This document shows positions 41,386 through 50,049 of a stretch of 64,000 bases of DNA, piece after piece. Every line of letters begins with the position of its first letter. The stretch's first letter is position 1. A program made the position numbers and the translations under genes. The stretch lies in assembly GCF_017583065.1 (NCBI RefSeq), contig NZ_JAGEVL010000001.1, positions 124,001 through 188,000 of the forward strand, written 5' to 3'. The notes under the pieces were generated by a model. The model had not been told where the DNA came from, did not search any database, and saw nothing but the letters and a program-made list of their open reading frames with translations. Origin of the DNA: Staphylococcus shinii. GTDB taxonomy: Bacteria; Bacillota; Bacilli; Staphylococcales; Staphylococcaceae.

Positions 41386-42258
41386 ATGCCTGAACTCCCA
41401 GAAGTAGAACATGTAAAAAGAGGTATTAAACCGTTTGCCACCGGTCAAAAAATTGAATCTGTTATATTTTCCGAGAAAGTTAAGGAAGGTAAGGCAAGCC
41501 AACGCGAAACTATAATTAAAGGTATGGCATTAGATACATTCCAAAAATTCACGGAACAATATGTGATTAAAGAGATTGAACGTCGTAGTAAATATATTGT
41601 GTTTCACCTAGAAAAAGGTGAAGAAGAAAGGATACTCATCAGTCATTTAGGTATGGCTGGTGGATTCTTTGTGGTTGATAAAATTGAAGATATTAGTGTG
41701 CCAAATTATAGAAAACATTGGCATGTTATATTTAAGTTAGATAACGATAAACTACTAGTTTATTCAGATATTAGAAGGTTTGGAGAAATTAGAAATGTAC
41801 CTGATTTCGAGGCTTATCCTTCATTTTTAGAAATTGCTCCAGAACCTTTTGAAGAAGAAGCAAAAGGGCATTATATAGCTTGGTTTGATAAAAAAACATA
41901 TCAAAATAAGCCGATTAAACAAATGATTTTAGATCATAGAGTAATCTCGGGGTGTGGCAATATTTATGCGTGCGAAGCATTGTTTAGGGCAGGTATACAT
42001 CCAGCTCGGTTATCAAAATCATTAAATAATCAAGAACGCGACATATTGTTTTACTATGTTCGAGATGTGTTAGAATCGGGTATAAAATATGGTGGAACAA
42101 GTATCTCCGACTATCGTCATGCAGATGGTAGTACTGGAACGATGCAACAACATCTTAATGTTTATAAACAAAAGGTTTGTAAGGTTTGTGGGAATGACAT
42201 AGAAACCCAAGTAATTGCAACTAGAAACAGTCATTACTGCCCTACTTGCCAAAAATAA
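41386..42258 (+). CDS. mutM: Formamidopyrimidine-DNA glycosylase
   Basis: The 290-residue Fpg protein has the N-terminal catalytic PELPEVE (Pro1 and Glu2 after Met removal), the helix-two-turn-helix region near KQMILDHRVISGCGNIYACEA, and a C-terminal four-cysteine zinc finger (CKVCG then CPTC). It excises 8-oxoguanine and cuts the abasic site. Residues in the middle (ISHLGMAGGFFV) resemble the family's SHLGM-G motif. It lies 15 nt after polA and 15 nt before coaE in a repair-linked operon. Confidence 0.95.
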   Translation: MPELPEVEHVKRGIKPFATGQKIESVIFSEKVKEGKASQRETIIKGMALDTFQKFTEQYVIKEIERRSKYIVFHLEKGEEERILISHLGMAGGFFVVDKIEDISVPNYRKHWHVIFKLDNDKLLVYSDIRRFGEIRNVPDFEAYPSFLEIAPEPFEEEAKGHYIAWFDKKTYQNKPIKQMILDHRVISGCGNIYACEALFRAGIHPARLSKSLNNQERDILFYYVRDVLESGIKYGGTSISDYRHADGSTGTMQQHLNVYKQKVCKVCGNDIETQVIATRNSHYCPTCQK

Positions 42259-42273
42259 AGGAAGAGTGAGAAT

Positions 42274-42894
42274 ATGCCAAAAGTTATAGGACTAACTGGT
42301 GGTATCGCATCAGGTAAATCAACCGTTTCAGAGCTTTTAACTGCACACGGGTTTAAAGTTGTTGATGCAGATATTGCATCAAGACAAGCTGTGGGAAAAG
42401 GAACTAAAGGACTAACACGTGTCAAAGAAGTATTTGGCGATGAAGCAATAGATGAAGATGGTAATATGAATAGATCATATGTTGGTGAAGTTATTTTTAA
42501 TCAACCAGAAAAAAGGTTGATTTTAAATGAAATTGTTCATCCAATTGTTCGTGATATAATGGAGAAAGAAAAAGCCATATATCTTGGGCAAGGTTATAAC
42601 GTGATTATGGATATTCCATTATTATTTGAAAATGACTTACAGGAAACTGTAGACGAAGTGTGGTTAGTGTATACTTCTGAAAGCATTCAAATAGATCGAT
42701 TGATGGAACGTAATGATTTATCAATGGAAGAAGCAAAAGCACGTGTATACAGTCAAATATCAATTGATAAAAAACGAAGAATGGCAGATCATGTCATAGA
42801 CAATAGAGATACCAAATTAGAACTTAAACAAAACTTAGAAGATTTATTGCTTGAAGAAGGTTACATTGAGAGTGATACTGAAGAAGCACAATAA
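42274..42894 (+). CDS. coaE: Dephospho-CoA kinase
   Basis: The 206-residue P-loop kinase begins [15 protein letters not shown] and has the DAD motif ([10 protein letters not shown]), DIPLLFE and QIDRLMERN with a lid region. It phosphorylates the 3' hydroxyl of dephospho-CoA, the last step of CoA synthesis. GGAAGAG precedes the ATG. It is the last gene of the polA-mutM-coaE unit, followed by a strong terminator. Confidence 0.95.
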   Translation: MPKVIGLTGGIASGKSTVSELLTAHGFKVVDADIASRQAVGKGTKGLTRVKEVFGDEAIDEDGNMNRSYVGEVIFNQPEKRLILNEIVHPIVRDIMEKEKAIYLGQGYNVIMDIPLLFENDLQETVDEVWLVYTSESIQIDRLMERNDLSMEEAKARVYSQISIDKKRRMADHVIDNRDTKLELKQNLEDLLLEEGYIESDTEEAQ

Positions 42895-42903
42895 TTGAAT
42901 TGT

Positions 42904-42942
42904 AAAACCATCCAATTTTCATTATAAAATTGGATGGTTTTT
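42904..42942 (+). terminator. coaE terminator
   Basis: AAAACCATCCAATTTT pairs with AAAATTGGATGGTTTT around a short loop, ending in TTTTTT. Confidence 0.92.
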
Positions 42943-43096
42943 TACGTATGAACACCGAAGGATAGTATTTATAATGTATCTTGAGCCAAAAAATTTAGCT
43001 ATGTTTTTGATTTAAAAAGAGAATCGGTTATAAAATATATGTATTTGTATTACTATAAGCATAGATTACTTAACATAAAGAATTTTATAATTGTTT

Positions 43097-43111
43097 TAGA
43101 AAACGCTTTCT
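43097..43111. promoter_or_regulatory. cre-like site in the gapB promoter
   Basis: TAGAAAACGCTTTCT fits the CcpA consensus with a single mismatch in the first fixed position and is nearly palindromic. It lies over the expected -35 of a promoter whose -10 is TATACT at 43129-43134. Glucose repression of a gluconeogenic enzyme would be expected. Confidence 0.55.
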
Positions 43112-43123
43112 TATAAACGGATT

Positions 43124-43134
43124 TATGTTATACT
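43124..43134. promoter_or_regulatory. CcpN-type operator over the gapB -10
   Basis: TATGTTATACT agrees at all 11 positions with the CcpN consensus I recall from B. subtilis (TRTGHYATAYW). It covers the -10 TATACT. In Bacillus, CcpN represses gapB and pckA on glucose. Confidence 0.5.
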
Positions 43135-43174
43135 ATTTCCATAAAGTATAACACTAAAACGAGGGGTGCTTCGA

Positions 43175-44200
43175 ATGACGACAAATATTGCAATTAACGG
43201 AATGGGTAGAATAGGTAGAATGGTATTGAGAATTGCGCTCAATAATAAAGATTTAAATGTAGTAGCGATAAATGCTAGCTACCCAGCTGAAACAATTGCT
43301 CACCTAATTAACTATGATACAACACATGGTCCATATGATTTAAAAGTAGAGCCGACGGAAGCAGGTATTAAAGTGAATAATCATGTGATTCAATTGGTAT
43401 CTGATAGAAATCCAGAAAATTTACCTTGGAAAGAATTAAATGTTGATATAACTATAGAAGCAACAGGTAAATTTAATCATGGAGATAAAGCAATTGCGCA
43501 TATTCATGCAGGAGCTAAAAAAGTATTGTTAACAGGACCATCAAAAGGTGGCGATGTGCAAATGATCGTCAAGGGTGTAAATAATGATCAATTAGACATA
43601 GAACAATACGATATTTTTAGCAATGCTTCATGTACAACAAATTGCATTGGACCAGTTGCTAAAGTTTTAAATGATGAATTTGGTATTCAAAATGGATTAA
43701 TGACTACTGTTCATGCTATTACTAATGATCAGAATAATATTGACAACCCTCATAAAGATTTAAGACGTGCACGTTCATGCAATGAAAGTATTATTCCAAC
43801 TTCCACAGGCGCTGCAAAAGCGTTAAAAGAAGTATTGCCTGAATTAGAAGGTAAATTACATGGTATGGCTTTAAGAGTACCAACTAAAAATGTATCTTTA
43901 GTAGACTTGGTTGTAGATTTAGATACAGACGTAACGAGGGAACAAGTTAACAAAGCATTTAAAGACAATGATTTGCAAGGTGTTATTTCAACTGAAGATG
44001 CACCATTAGTATCAATGGATTTCAATACGAACCCACATTCAGCCATCATTGATACGCAAAGTACAATGGTTATGGGTGATAAGAAAGTTAAAGTGATTGC
44101 ATGGTACGATAACGAGTGGGGCTATTCAAACAGAGTCGTGGATGTTGCAGCTCAAATTGGTCATTTACTTAAAAGTGATGTTGCAGCTGTAACACACTAA
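43175..44200 (+). CDS. gapB: Glyceraldehyde-3-phosphate dehydrogenase, gluconeogenic GapB type
   Basis: The 341-residue enzyme has INGMGRIGRM, catalytic Cys153 in SNASCTTNC, HAITNDQ, RRARSCNESIIPTSTGAA and WYDNEWGYSNRV. In the cofactor site AINASYPAET replaces the aspartate-containing ND-T of glycolytic GapA, which indicates NADP preference and the gluconeogenic role. A start three codons upstream is possible, but GAGGGG at 43161-43166 is 8 nt from the ATG at 43175. It stands alone between terminators and carries candidate carbon-control sites in its promoter. Confidence 0.93.
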   Translation: MTTNIAINGMGRIGRMVLRIALNNKDLNVVAINASYPAETIAHLINYDTTHGPYDLKVEPTEAGIKVNNHVIQLVSDRNPENLPWKELNVDITIEATGKFNHGDKAIAHIHAGAKKVLLTGPSKGGDVQMIVKGVNNDQLDIEQYDIFSNASCTTNCIGPVAKVLNDEFGIQNGLMTTVHAITNDQNNIDNPHKDLRRARSCNESIIPTSTGAAKALKEVLPELEGKLHGMALRVPTKNVSLVDLVVDLDTDVTREQVNKAFKDNDLQGVISTEDAPLVSMDFNTNPHSAIIDTQSTMVMGDKKVKVIAWYDNEWGYSNRVVDVAAQIGHLLKSDVAAVTH

Positions 44201-44536
44201 AATGGGTTCATACCATTAACAATAAATATGAATATGAAAGTAATAATTTAAAAACTCCTTCTAAATTAATGCGCTTAAATATGCGCTAATTTAGAAGGAG
44301 TTTTGTTAATGTTAGTTGCTTAATGATCAATTACTACATGTGTATATTTAAACATATAGTGTAATAAACGCAAGTTATTTAGGTGGGAATTGTCGCAAGT
44401 TGAAAATGTGTAAGACTTAATTTGAAAAAATTTGCCATTAATTACCATATCCTAAATTGTGTAATAGCGATTCTTTTGTGACATGCATATTTATAGTATA
44501 ATAGAAAATAATCATAAATGAGAGGGTGATAATTCG
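44201..44536. promoter_or_regulatory. gapB-nrdR intergenic region
   Basis: It holds the gapB terminator and, before nrdR, a TATAAT at 44497-44502 as probable -10 with only a weak -35 (TTGTGA, 15 bp away). No gene is visible; in B. subtilis speD lies in this position. Confidence 0.5.
44250..44307 (+). terminator. gapB terminator
   Basis: Long arms AAAACTCCTTCTAAATTA and their complement TAATTTAGAAGGAGTTTT enclose a small inner GCGC pairing. Confidence 0.92.
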
Positions 44537-45007
44537 ATGAAATGCCCGAAATGTAATTCGACTCATTCTCGTGTTGTAGACTCTAGACATGCAGATGAAG
44601 TTAATGCGATTCGTCGTAGAAGAGAATGTGAAAATTGTGAAACAAGATTCACTACCTTTGAACATATAGAAAAAAGACCGCTTATCGTGGTGAAAAAAGA
44701 TGGCACACGAGAGCAATTTTCTCGTGAGAAAATATTGAATGGTTTAGTGCGTTCTTGCGAAAAAAGACCAGTTCGCTATCAACAATTAGAAGATATTACC
44801 AATAACGTTGAATGGAAGTTGCGTGATGAGGGACATGCTGAAATTTCTTCTAGAGAAATAGGGGAACATGTAATGAATTTACTTATGCATGTAGACCAAG
44901 TCTCGTACGTACGATTTGCATCTGTTTATAAAGAATTCAAAGATGTTGACCAATTATTACAATCAATGCAAGGTATATTAGTTAATAATAAACGGAGTGA
45001 TTCATAA
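44537..45007 (+). CDS. nrdR: Transcriptional repressor NrdR
   Basis: The 156-residue protein has a zinc ribbon (Cys3, Cys6, Cys31, Cys34) with RRRRECENC, followed by an ATP-cone domain (residues 46-136: [18 protein letters not shown]). NrdR senses ATP and dATP and represses ribonucleotide reductase genes. It is directly followed, with no gap, by dnaB, so deoxynucleotide supply and replication initiation genes are transcribed together, as in B. subtilis. AGAGGGTG precedes the ATG. Confidence 0.96.
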   Translation: MKCPKCNSTHSRVVDSRHADEVNAIRRRRECENCETRFTTFEHIEKRPLIVVKKDGTREQFSREKILNGLVRSCEKRPVRYQQLEDITNNVEWKLRDEGHAEISSREIGEHVMNLLMHVDQVSYVRFASVYKEFKDVDQLLQSMQGILVNNKRSDS

Positions 45008-46387
45008 ATGGGGTTACAATCATATGATTATGGATTGAGACCACATGATAATTTTACTGTCGTGCGTGAATTTTATTTAAACAATAATCATTTAGAAATA
45101 TTGAATAGATTGTTTACGCCGATGATTGGCGTCAACGCTACAGGACTATATCATTATTTAAATCAATTCGTGAAACACGAAGAAGATGCGGTATTGACAC
45201 ACTATATTATTATGAGTGAGTTAAAAATTAATCTATTAGAATTTAGAAAAGAAATGGATTTGTTGGAAGGTATTGGTTTGGTAAAAACTTATGTAAATCA
45301 TAATGAACAACACTCCTCATTTGTTTATTTCCTTAACCAACCCCCGACTGCAAAACAGTTTTTCAGTGACCCCATGTTATCAGTTTATCTGTATAGTGAG
45401 GTAAGTAAACAACGATATCAACAATTAAAACATCACTTTGAAACCAAAAGTTCTGTAGACTTAAATAGCTATCAAGATGTAACGCGTACATTTACTGATG
45501 TTTTTAAAATACCTAATAAAGCGTTAGCGCAAGATACAGAACACATCCAAGATGATAAGCCGTATGGAGGTATAGACCTTACACACGTTCACTTTGATTT
45601 TGAAACATTATATGATTTGTTGCAAAATCATTTTATTAGTTCAAAAATAGTTACGAATGATGCTAAAGCGTTAATAACACAAATTGCAACATTATATGGT
45701 TTGACGCCTGAATCAATGAAACGTATTATTTTAAAATCGATAACTAGTGCGCAAGAATTATCTTTTGAAGAATTAAGAAAACATGCACGTACTTATTATT
45801 TAATGGAACATGAACAACAGTTACCAAATTTACAAGTTAAATCAGAAAAAGATAATGTTCCTTCAAAAATAAACACTTCTGAAGAAACATCAAGTCAACC
45901 TGATAATTGGTTGGTACAATTGGAGCAAACAAGCCCAATTGATATGTTAGCATCGTGGTCAGAATCAGAACCTACAACACAGCAAAAATTCATGGTTGAA
46001 GAATTGATTGAACGTGAAAACTTATCTTTTGGTGTTATTAATATTCTATTGCAATTTGTTATGTTGAAGGAAGATATGAAATTACCTAAAACTTATATTT
46101 TTGAAATAGCATCAAATTGGAAGAAAAAAGGTATTAAAACGGCTGAACAGGCATATGAATATGCAATGAAAGTTAACCAACCTAAAAAAGAATCTTATCC
46201 TACCAAAAATAGATATAAACAAAAACAATTAGCTTCTAGAGAAATGACACCGAAATGGTTAGAAGAGCGAGATGAGAAACCAGAAAAAGATAACCAACAG
46301 CATAACGATGAAGAAGATGAGAAGCTAAAAAATGACAGAGAACGATTTTTAAATCAATTAAAAAATAGATGGAAGGAGGGCGAATAA
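45008..46387 (+). CDS. dnaB: Replication initiation and membrane attachment protein DnaB
   Basis: The 459-residue protein is the Gram-positive DnaB (helicase-loading partner, not the helicase). It has an N-terminal winged-helix-like part (residues 1-110) and C-terminal DnaB/DnaD-type helical domains, with the YxxxI/'W'-type motif in the stretch IFEIASNWKKKGIKTAEQAYEYA near residue 370. A charged tail follows. With DnaD and DnaI it loads the DnaC helicase at oriC and at restart sites. It starts immediately after the nrdR stop and ends immediately before dnaI. Confidence 0.93.
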   Translation: MGLQSYDYGLRPHDNFTVVREFYLNNNHLEILNRLFTPMIGVNATGLYHYLNQFVKHEEDAVLTHYIIMSELKINLLEFRKEMDLLEGIGLVKTYVNHNEQHSSFVYFLNQPPTAKQFFSDPMLSVYLYSEVSKQRYQQLKHHFETKSSVDLNSYQDVTRTFTDVFKIPNKALAQDTEHIQDDKPYGGIDLTHVHFDFETLYDLLQNHFISSKIVTNDAKALITQIATLYGLTPESMKRIILKSITSAQELSFEELRKHARTYYLMEHEQQLPNLQVKSEKDNVPSKINTSEETSSQPDNWLVQLEQTSPIDMLASWSESEPTTQQKFMVEELIERENLSFGVINILLQFVMLKEDMKLPKTYIFEIASNWKKKGIKTAEQAYEYAMKVNQPKKESYPTKNRYKQKQLASREMTPKWLEERDEKPEKDNQQHNDEEDEKLKNDRERFLNQLKNRWKEGE

Positions 46388-47311
46388 ATGAAATCTTTTA
46401 ATAATATCATGGGAGAGTCAGATGATTTATCAAAACGTATAGAAAAAATAAAAAAAGATGTGATTAATGATTCTGATGTTAAACGCTTTTTAAATGAGCA
46501 CCAATCAGAATTGACAAATGCCATGATAGATGAAGACTTAAATATTTTACAAGAATACAAAGACCAAGTGAAACACTATGATGGACATGCTTATAAGGAT
46601 TGTCCCAACTTTGTAAAAGGTCATGTTCCAGAACTATATATTGAAAGTAACCATATCAAAATTCGTTATTTACCTTGCCCGTGTAAAATAAAGTATGATG
46701 AAGAAAGGTTTAACTCTCATCTAATTACTTCGCACCATATGCAACGTGATACTTTAGACGCTAAACTTGAAGATATTTACATGGATAGAAGAGATAGATT
46801 AGATGTTGCAATGGCAGCAAACAAAATTTGCGATAAAATTACGAAACACGATCCTCAAGTTAAAGGATTATACTTGCACGGCCCATTTGGAACAGGGAAG
46901 TCTTTTATTTTAGGCGCCATTGCGAATCAGTTAAAAACAGAAAAAATTCCTTCTACTATTGTCTATTTACCTGAATTTATTCGCTCACTTAAAGGCGGTT
47001 TTAAGGATGGAAGTTTTGAAACAAAATTATCCAGAGTACGAGAAGCGAATATTTTAATGTTAGATGATATCGGTGCTGAAGAAATTACACCATGGGCTAG
47101 AGATGAAGTAATAGGACCTCTATTACATTACAGAATGGTACAGGAATTACCAACATTCTTTAGCTCTAACCTAAGCTTTGAAGAATTAGAGTATCACCTT
47201 TCAGTAACACGTGATGGTACTGAGAAAACGAAAGCAGCCCGAATCATGGAACGTATCAAAACTTTGGCGACACCTTATTATTTAGAAGGAAAAAATTATA
47301 GGAACGATTGA
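46388..47311 (+). CDS. dnaI: Primosomal helicase loader DnaI
   Basis: The 307-residue protein has an N-terminal region with a zinc-binding cluster (DCPNF and PCPCK) and then an AAA+ ATPase with Walker A GPFGTGKS at residues 165-172 and Walker B ILMLDDIGAEE. It loads the replicative helicase with DnaB and DnaD. The Shine-Dalgarno AAGGAGGG lies within the end of dnaB. The promoter for the next transcript overlaps its stop codon. Confidence 0.95.
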   Translation: MKSFNNIMGESDDLSKRIEKIKKDVINDSDVKRFLNEHQSELTNAMIDEDLNILQEYKDQVKHYDGHAYKDCPNFVKGHVPELYIESNHIKIRYLPCPCKIKYDEERFNSHLITSHHMQRDTLDAKLEDIYMDRRDRLDVAMAANKICDKITKHDPQVKGLYLHGPFGTGKSFILGAIANQLKTEKIPSTIVYLPEFIRSLKGGFKDGSFETKLSRVREANILMLDDIGAEEITPWARDEVIGPLLHYRMVQELPTFFSSNLSFEELEYHLSVTRDGTEKTKAARIMERIKTLATPYYLEGKNYRND

Positions 47312-47335
47312 AATCTAAAATAAATGTTGTATAAT
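47308..47335 (+). promoter_or_regulatory. thrS promoter
   Basis: A -35 TTGAAA (47308-47313) and a perfect -10 TATAAT (47330-47335) are 16 bp apart. The -35 overlaps the dnaI stop codon. Confidence 0.7.
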
Positions 47336-47341
47336 ATAATT

Positions 47342-47592
47342 AAATCTAAATCAAACGAAATGAAACGAAGATACGATTGATATTTCACTACTTCACAGAG
47401 AGCCATTAGATGTTGAGATATGGTAAGTATATTTATTGATTACTCCTTCGTCAGTGATGTTGTAATGAACATCCGGCTCAAGACCGTTATCTTACGTAGA
47501 GAGAAGCTATTTTGTAATTATGCAGAAAAGCTTTAATTTAGGGTGGTACCACGAAGACCTCGTCCCTTTTTAGGGATGGGGTCTTTTTATTT
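47342..47592 (+). ncRNA. T-box leader of thrS
   Basis: The leader contains the diagnostic T-box GGGTGGTACCACG (47541-47553), followed by a terminator hairpin GACCTCGTCCCT/AGGGATGGGGTC (47557-47584, with G-U pairs) and a T run. Stem I elements (AGAGAGCC and the AGTGATG-type loop) lie upstream. Uncharged tRNA-Thr pairs with the specifier and the T-box to prevent termination. Two Thr codons could be the specifier: ACC at 47483-47485 or ACA at 47469-47471. Confidence 0.93.
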
Positions 47593-47661
47593 TCTCTGCG
47601 ATTATTGATAAATTGTATTTCGCTTTGGTTTAAGTGCTTGAATAAATAGGAGGAATGTTAA

Positions 47662-49599
47662 ATGGACCAAATTAATATAAAATTTCCAGATGGTAATGCG
47701 AAAGTGTTTGATAAAGGCACAACAACAGAAGATATAGCACAATCAATAAGTCCAGGATTAAGAAAAAAAGCCGTAGCTGGAAAGTTGAATGGCCAATTAA
47801 TTGATTTAACTAGACCAATTGAAGAAGATGGCGATATAGAAATCGTTACACCTGGTACAGATGAAGCTTTGGAAGTGTTACGACATTCAACAGCCCATCT
47901 TATGGCGCAAGCATTAAAACGTTTATATGGAAATGTGAACTTTGGGGTTGGTCCCGTAATCGAAGGCGGTTTTTATTATGACTTTGATATGGAAGAAAGT
48001 CTTTCTTCGGATGATTTTGAGAAAATTGAAAAGACAATGAAACAGATCGTTAACGAGAATTATCCAATTGAACGTAAGGTTGTTTCTCGTAATGAAGCTA
48101 AAGCATTTTTCTCAGAAGACCCTTATAAATTAGAACTTATAAATGCAATTCCAGAAGATGAAAATGTCACACTATACACTCAAGGTGAATTTACAGATTT
48201 ATGTCGTGGCGTGCATGTACCTTCAACTTCAAAAATTAAAGAATTCAAACTGTTATCGACAGCTGGAGCTTATTGGCGTGGTGATAGTAATAACAAAATG
48301 TTACAACGTATTTATGGGACAGCGTTTTTCGATAAAAAAGATTTGAAAGCACACTTACAAATGCTTGAAGAAAGAAAAGAACGTGATCATCGTAAAATTG
48401 GTAAAGAACTAGAGCTATTCTCAAACAACCCATTGGTAGGCGCAGGTTTACCACTTTGGTTACCAAATGGTGCAACAATCCGTCGAGAAATTGAACGTTA
48501 TATCGTAGACAAAGAAGTGAGCATGGGTTACGACCATGTTTACACACCAGTTATGGCTAATGTTGATTTATATAAAACATCTGGTCACTGGGATCATTAT
48601 CAAGAGGATATGTTCCCAACAATGAAACTTGATGAGCATGAAGAAATGGTGCTTAGACCAATGAATTGTCCACACCATATGATGATTTATGCTAATAAAC
48701 CACATTCATATCGTGAATTGCCAATAAGAATTGCTGAATTAGGCACAATGCATCGTTATGAAGCAAGTGGAGCTGTGTCAGGTTTACAACGTGTACGTGG
48801 TATGACTCTAAATGATGCGCATATCTTTGTTCGTCCAGATCAAATTAAAGAAGAATTTAAACGTGTTGTTAATCTAATTATTGATGTATATAAAGACTTT
48901 AACTTTGAAAACTATAGCTTCAGACTAAGCTATAGAGACCCAGAAGACAAAGAGAAATACTTCGATGACGATGAGATGTGGAATAGAGCAGAGAGCATGT
49001 TGAAGGAAGCTGTTGATGAATTAGGCTTGGATTATGAAGAAGCCATCGGTGAAGCTGCATTCTACGGCCCTAAATTAGATGTACAAGTACAAACTGCAAT
49101 GGGTAAAGAAGAGACATTGTCCACAGCACAACTTGATTTCTTATTGCCACAAAAGTTTGATTTAACTTATATTGGTAATGATGGAGAACAGCATAGACCA
49201 GTTGTTATTCATCGTGGGGTTGTTTCAACTATGGAACGTTTTGTTGCGTTTTTAACTGAAGAAACAAAAGGAGCTTTCCCAACTTGGTTAGCACCTAAAC
49301 AAGTAGAAATCATCCCTGTAAATGTTGATTTACATTATGATTATGCGAGACTTATTCAAGATGAGCTCAAGTCACAAGGTGTTCGAGTTGAAATTGATGA
49401 CAGAAATGAAAAAATGGGTTATAAAATTAGAGAAGCACAAATGCAAAAAATTCCATACCAACTTGTCGTAGGTGATAAAGAGGTAGAAAATAGTGAAGTG
49501 AATGTGAGGAAATATGGCTCACAAGACCAAGAAACTATAGAGAAAGATGAGTTTATTTGGAACTTGGTCGATGAGATAAGATTGAAAAAACAAAGATAG
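47662..49599 (+). CDS. thrS: Threonyl-tRNA synthetase
   Basis: The 645-residue class II synthetase has an N-terminal TGS domain (1-62), then the editing domain with [10 protein letters not shown] and CRGVH (zinc-like HxxxH and C). The catalytic core has [10 protein letters not shown], motif 2 [21 protein letters not shown] and motif 3 [13 protein letters not shown], and an anticodon-binding domain closes the C-terminus. It charges tRNA-Thr and edits Ser-tRNA-Thr. AGGAGG precedes the ATG. Expression is controlled by the T-box leader. No terminator of its own is visible before the lysine riboswitch. Confidence 0.97.
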   Translation: MDQINIKFPDGNAKVFDKGTTTEDIAQSISPGLRKKAVAGKLNGQLIDLTRPIEEDGDIEIVTPGTDEALEVLRHSTAHLMAQALKRLYGNVNFGVGPVIEGGFYYDFDMEESLSSDDFEKIEKTMKQIVNENYPIERKVVSRNEAKAFFSEDPYKLELINAIPEDENVTLYTQGEFTDLCRGVHVPSTSKIKEFKLLSTAGAYWRGDSNNKMLQRIYGTAFFDKKDLKAHLQMLEERKERDHRKIGKELELFSNNPLVGAGLPLWLPNGATIRREIERYIVDKEVSMGYDHVYTPVMANVDLYKTSGHWDHYQEDMFPTMKLDEHEEMVLRPMNCPHHMMIYANKPHSYRELPIRIAELGTMHRYEASGAVSGLQRVRGMTLNDAHIFVRPDQIKEEFKRVVNLIIDVYKDFNFENYSFRLSYRDPEDKEKYFDDDEMWNRAESMLKEAVDELGLDYEEAIGEAAFYGPKLDVQVQTAMGKEETLSTAQLDFLLPQKFDLTYIGNDGEQHRPVVIHRGVVSTMERFVAFLTEETKGAFPTWLAPKQVEIIPVNVDLHYDYARLIQDELKSQGVRVEIDDRNEKMGYKIREAQMQKIPYQLVVGDKEVENSEVNVRKYGSQDQETIEKDEFIWNLVDEIRLKKQR

Positions 49600-49601
49600 C
49601 C

Positions 49602-49630
49602 TTGAAAGTAATATAGAAATCATGTATATT
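49602..49630 (+). promoter_or_regulatory. lysP promoter
   Basis: A -35 TTGAAA (49602-49607) and a -10 TATATT (49625-49630) are 17 bp apart. Transcription would start about 30 nt before the riboswitch. Confidence 0.7.
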
Positions 49631-49663
49631 ACAGGTTAGTGAGTTAAATATAAAATTAAATTT

Positions 49664-49888
49664 GAGTTAGAGGTTGCATTTTTAAAGAGTAAGTATTCAG
49701 AAGCCGTATGGGGCGTATGTTGAATTCATGAAAGGTAAAAATGCCGAAACTGGTATTGACCATTTACACAATATCAGTTGGGACAGTTATCGAAAGAAAC
49801 TGGACTGTCACATATGTGATGTGCTACCTATATAAATGCTATTATTAAAATGGTTGCATATCTAATAGGTATGCAACCATTTTGTTTT
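49664..49888 (+). ncRNA. Lysine riboswitch (L box) upstream of lysP
   Basis: The RNA shows L-box landmarks in order: AGAGGTTGCA with TTAAAGAGTAAG, a GGTAAAAATGCCGAAACTGG stem, and CAGTTGGGACAGTT...ACTGGACTGTCACATATGTG. A terminator follows (AAAATGGTTGCATA at 49847-49860 with its complement at 49870-49883, then T-rich). P1 is AGGTTGCAT (49671-49679) with ATGTGCTACCT (49819-49829). Lysine binding should favour termination and so shut off lysine uptake. Confidence 0.9.
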
Positions 49889-50049
49889 GGTTGAATGATT
49901 AAAATTAATACTTTTACGGGATTGAGTGAAAATTATTGTGAATGCGGTTTTGCAAATGTTTGACACTGCGTTTAGATTTTTCATAGTAAAAATTGAATTC
50001 TTTAATCATATAGTAAGTTAACCTCTAAGTTTAAAGAAAGGACACTTCT

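Noticed and set aside
44351-44362. NrdR-box-like sequence upstream of nrdR (ACATATAGTGT)
   Set aside because: Only one partial match was seen, and NrdR boxes normally occur in tandem with fixed spacing. No partner site was found.
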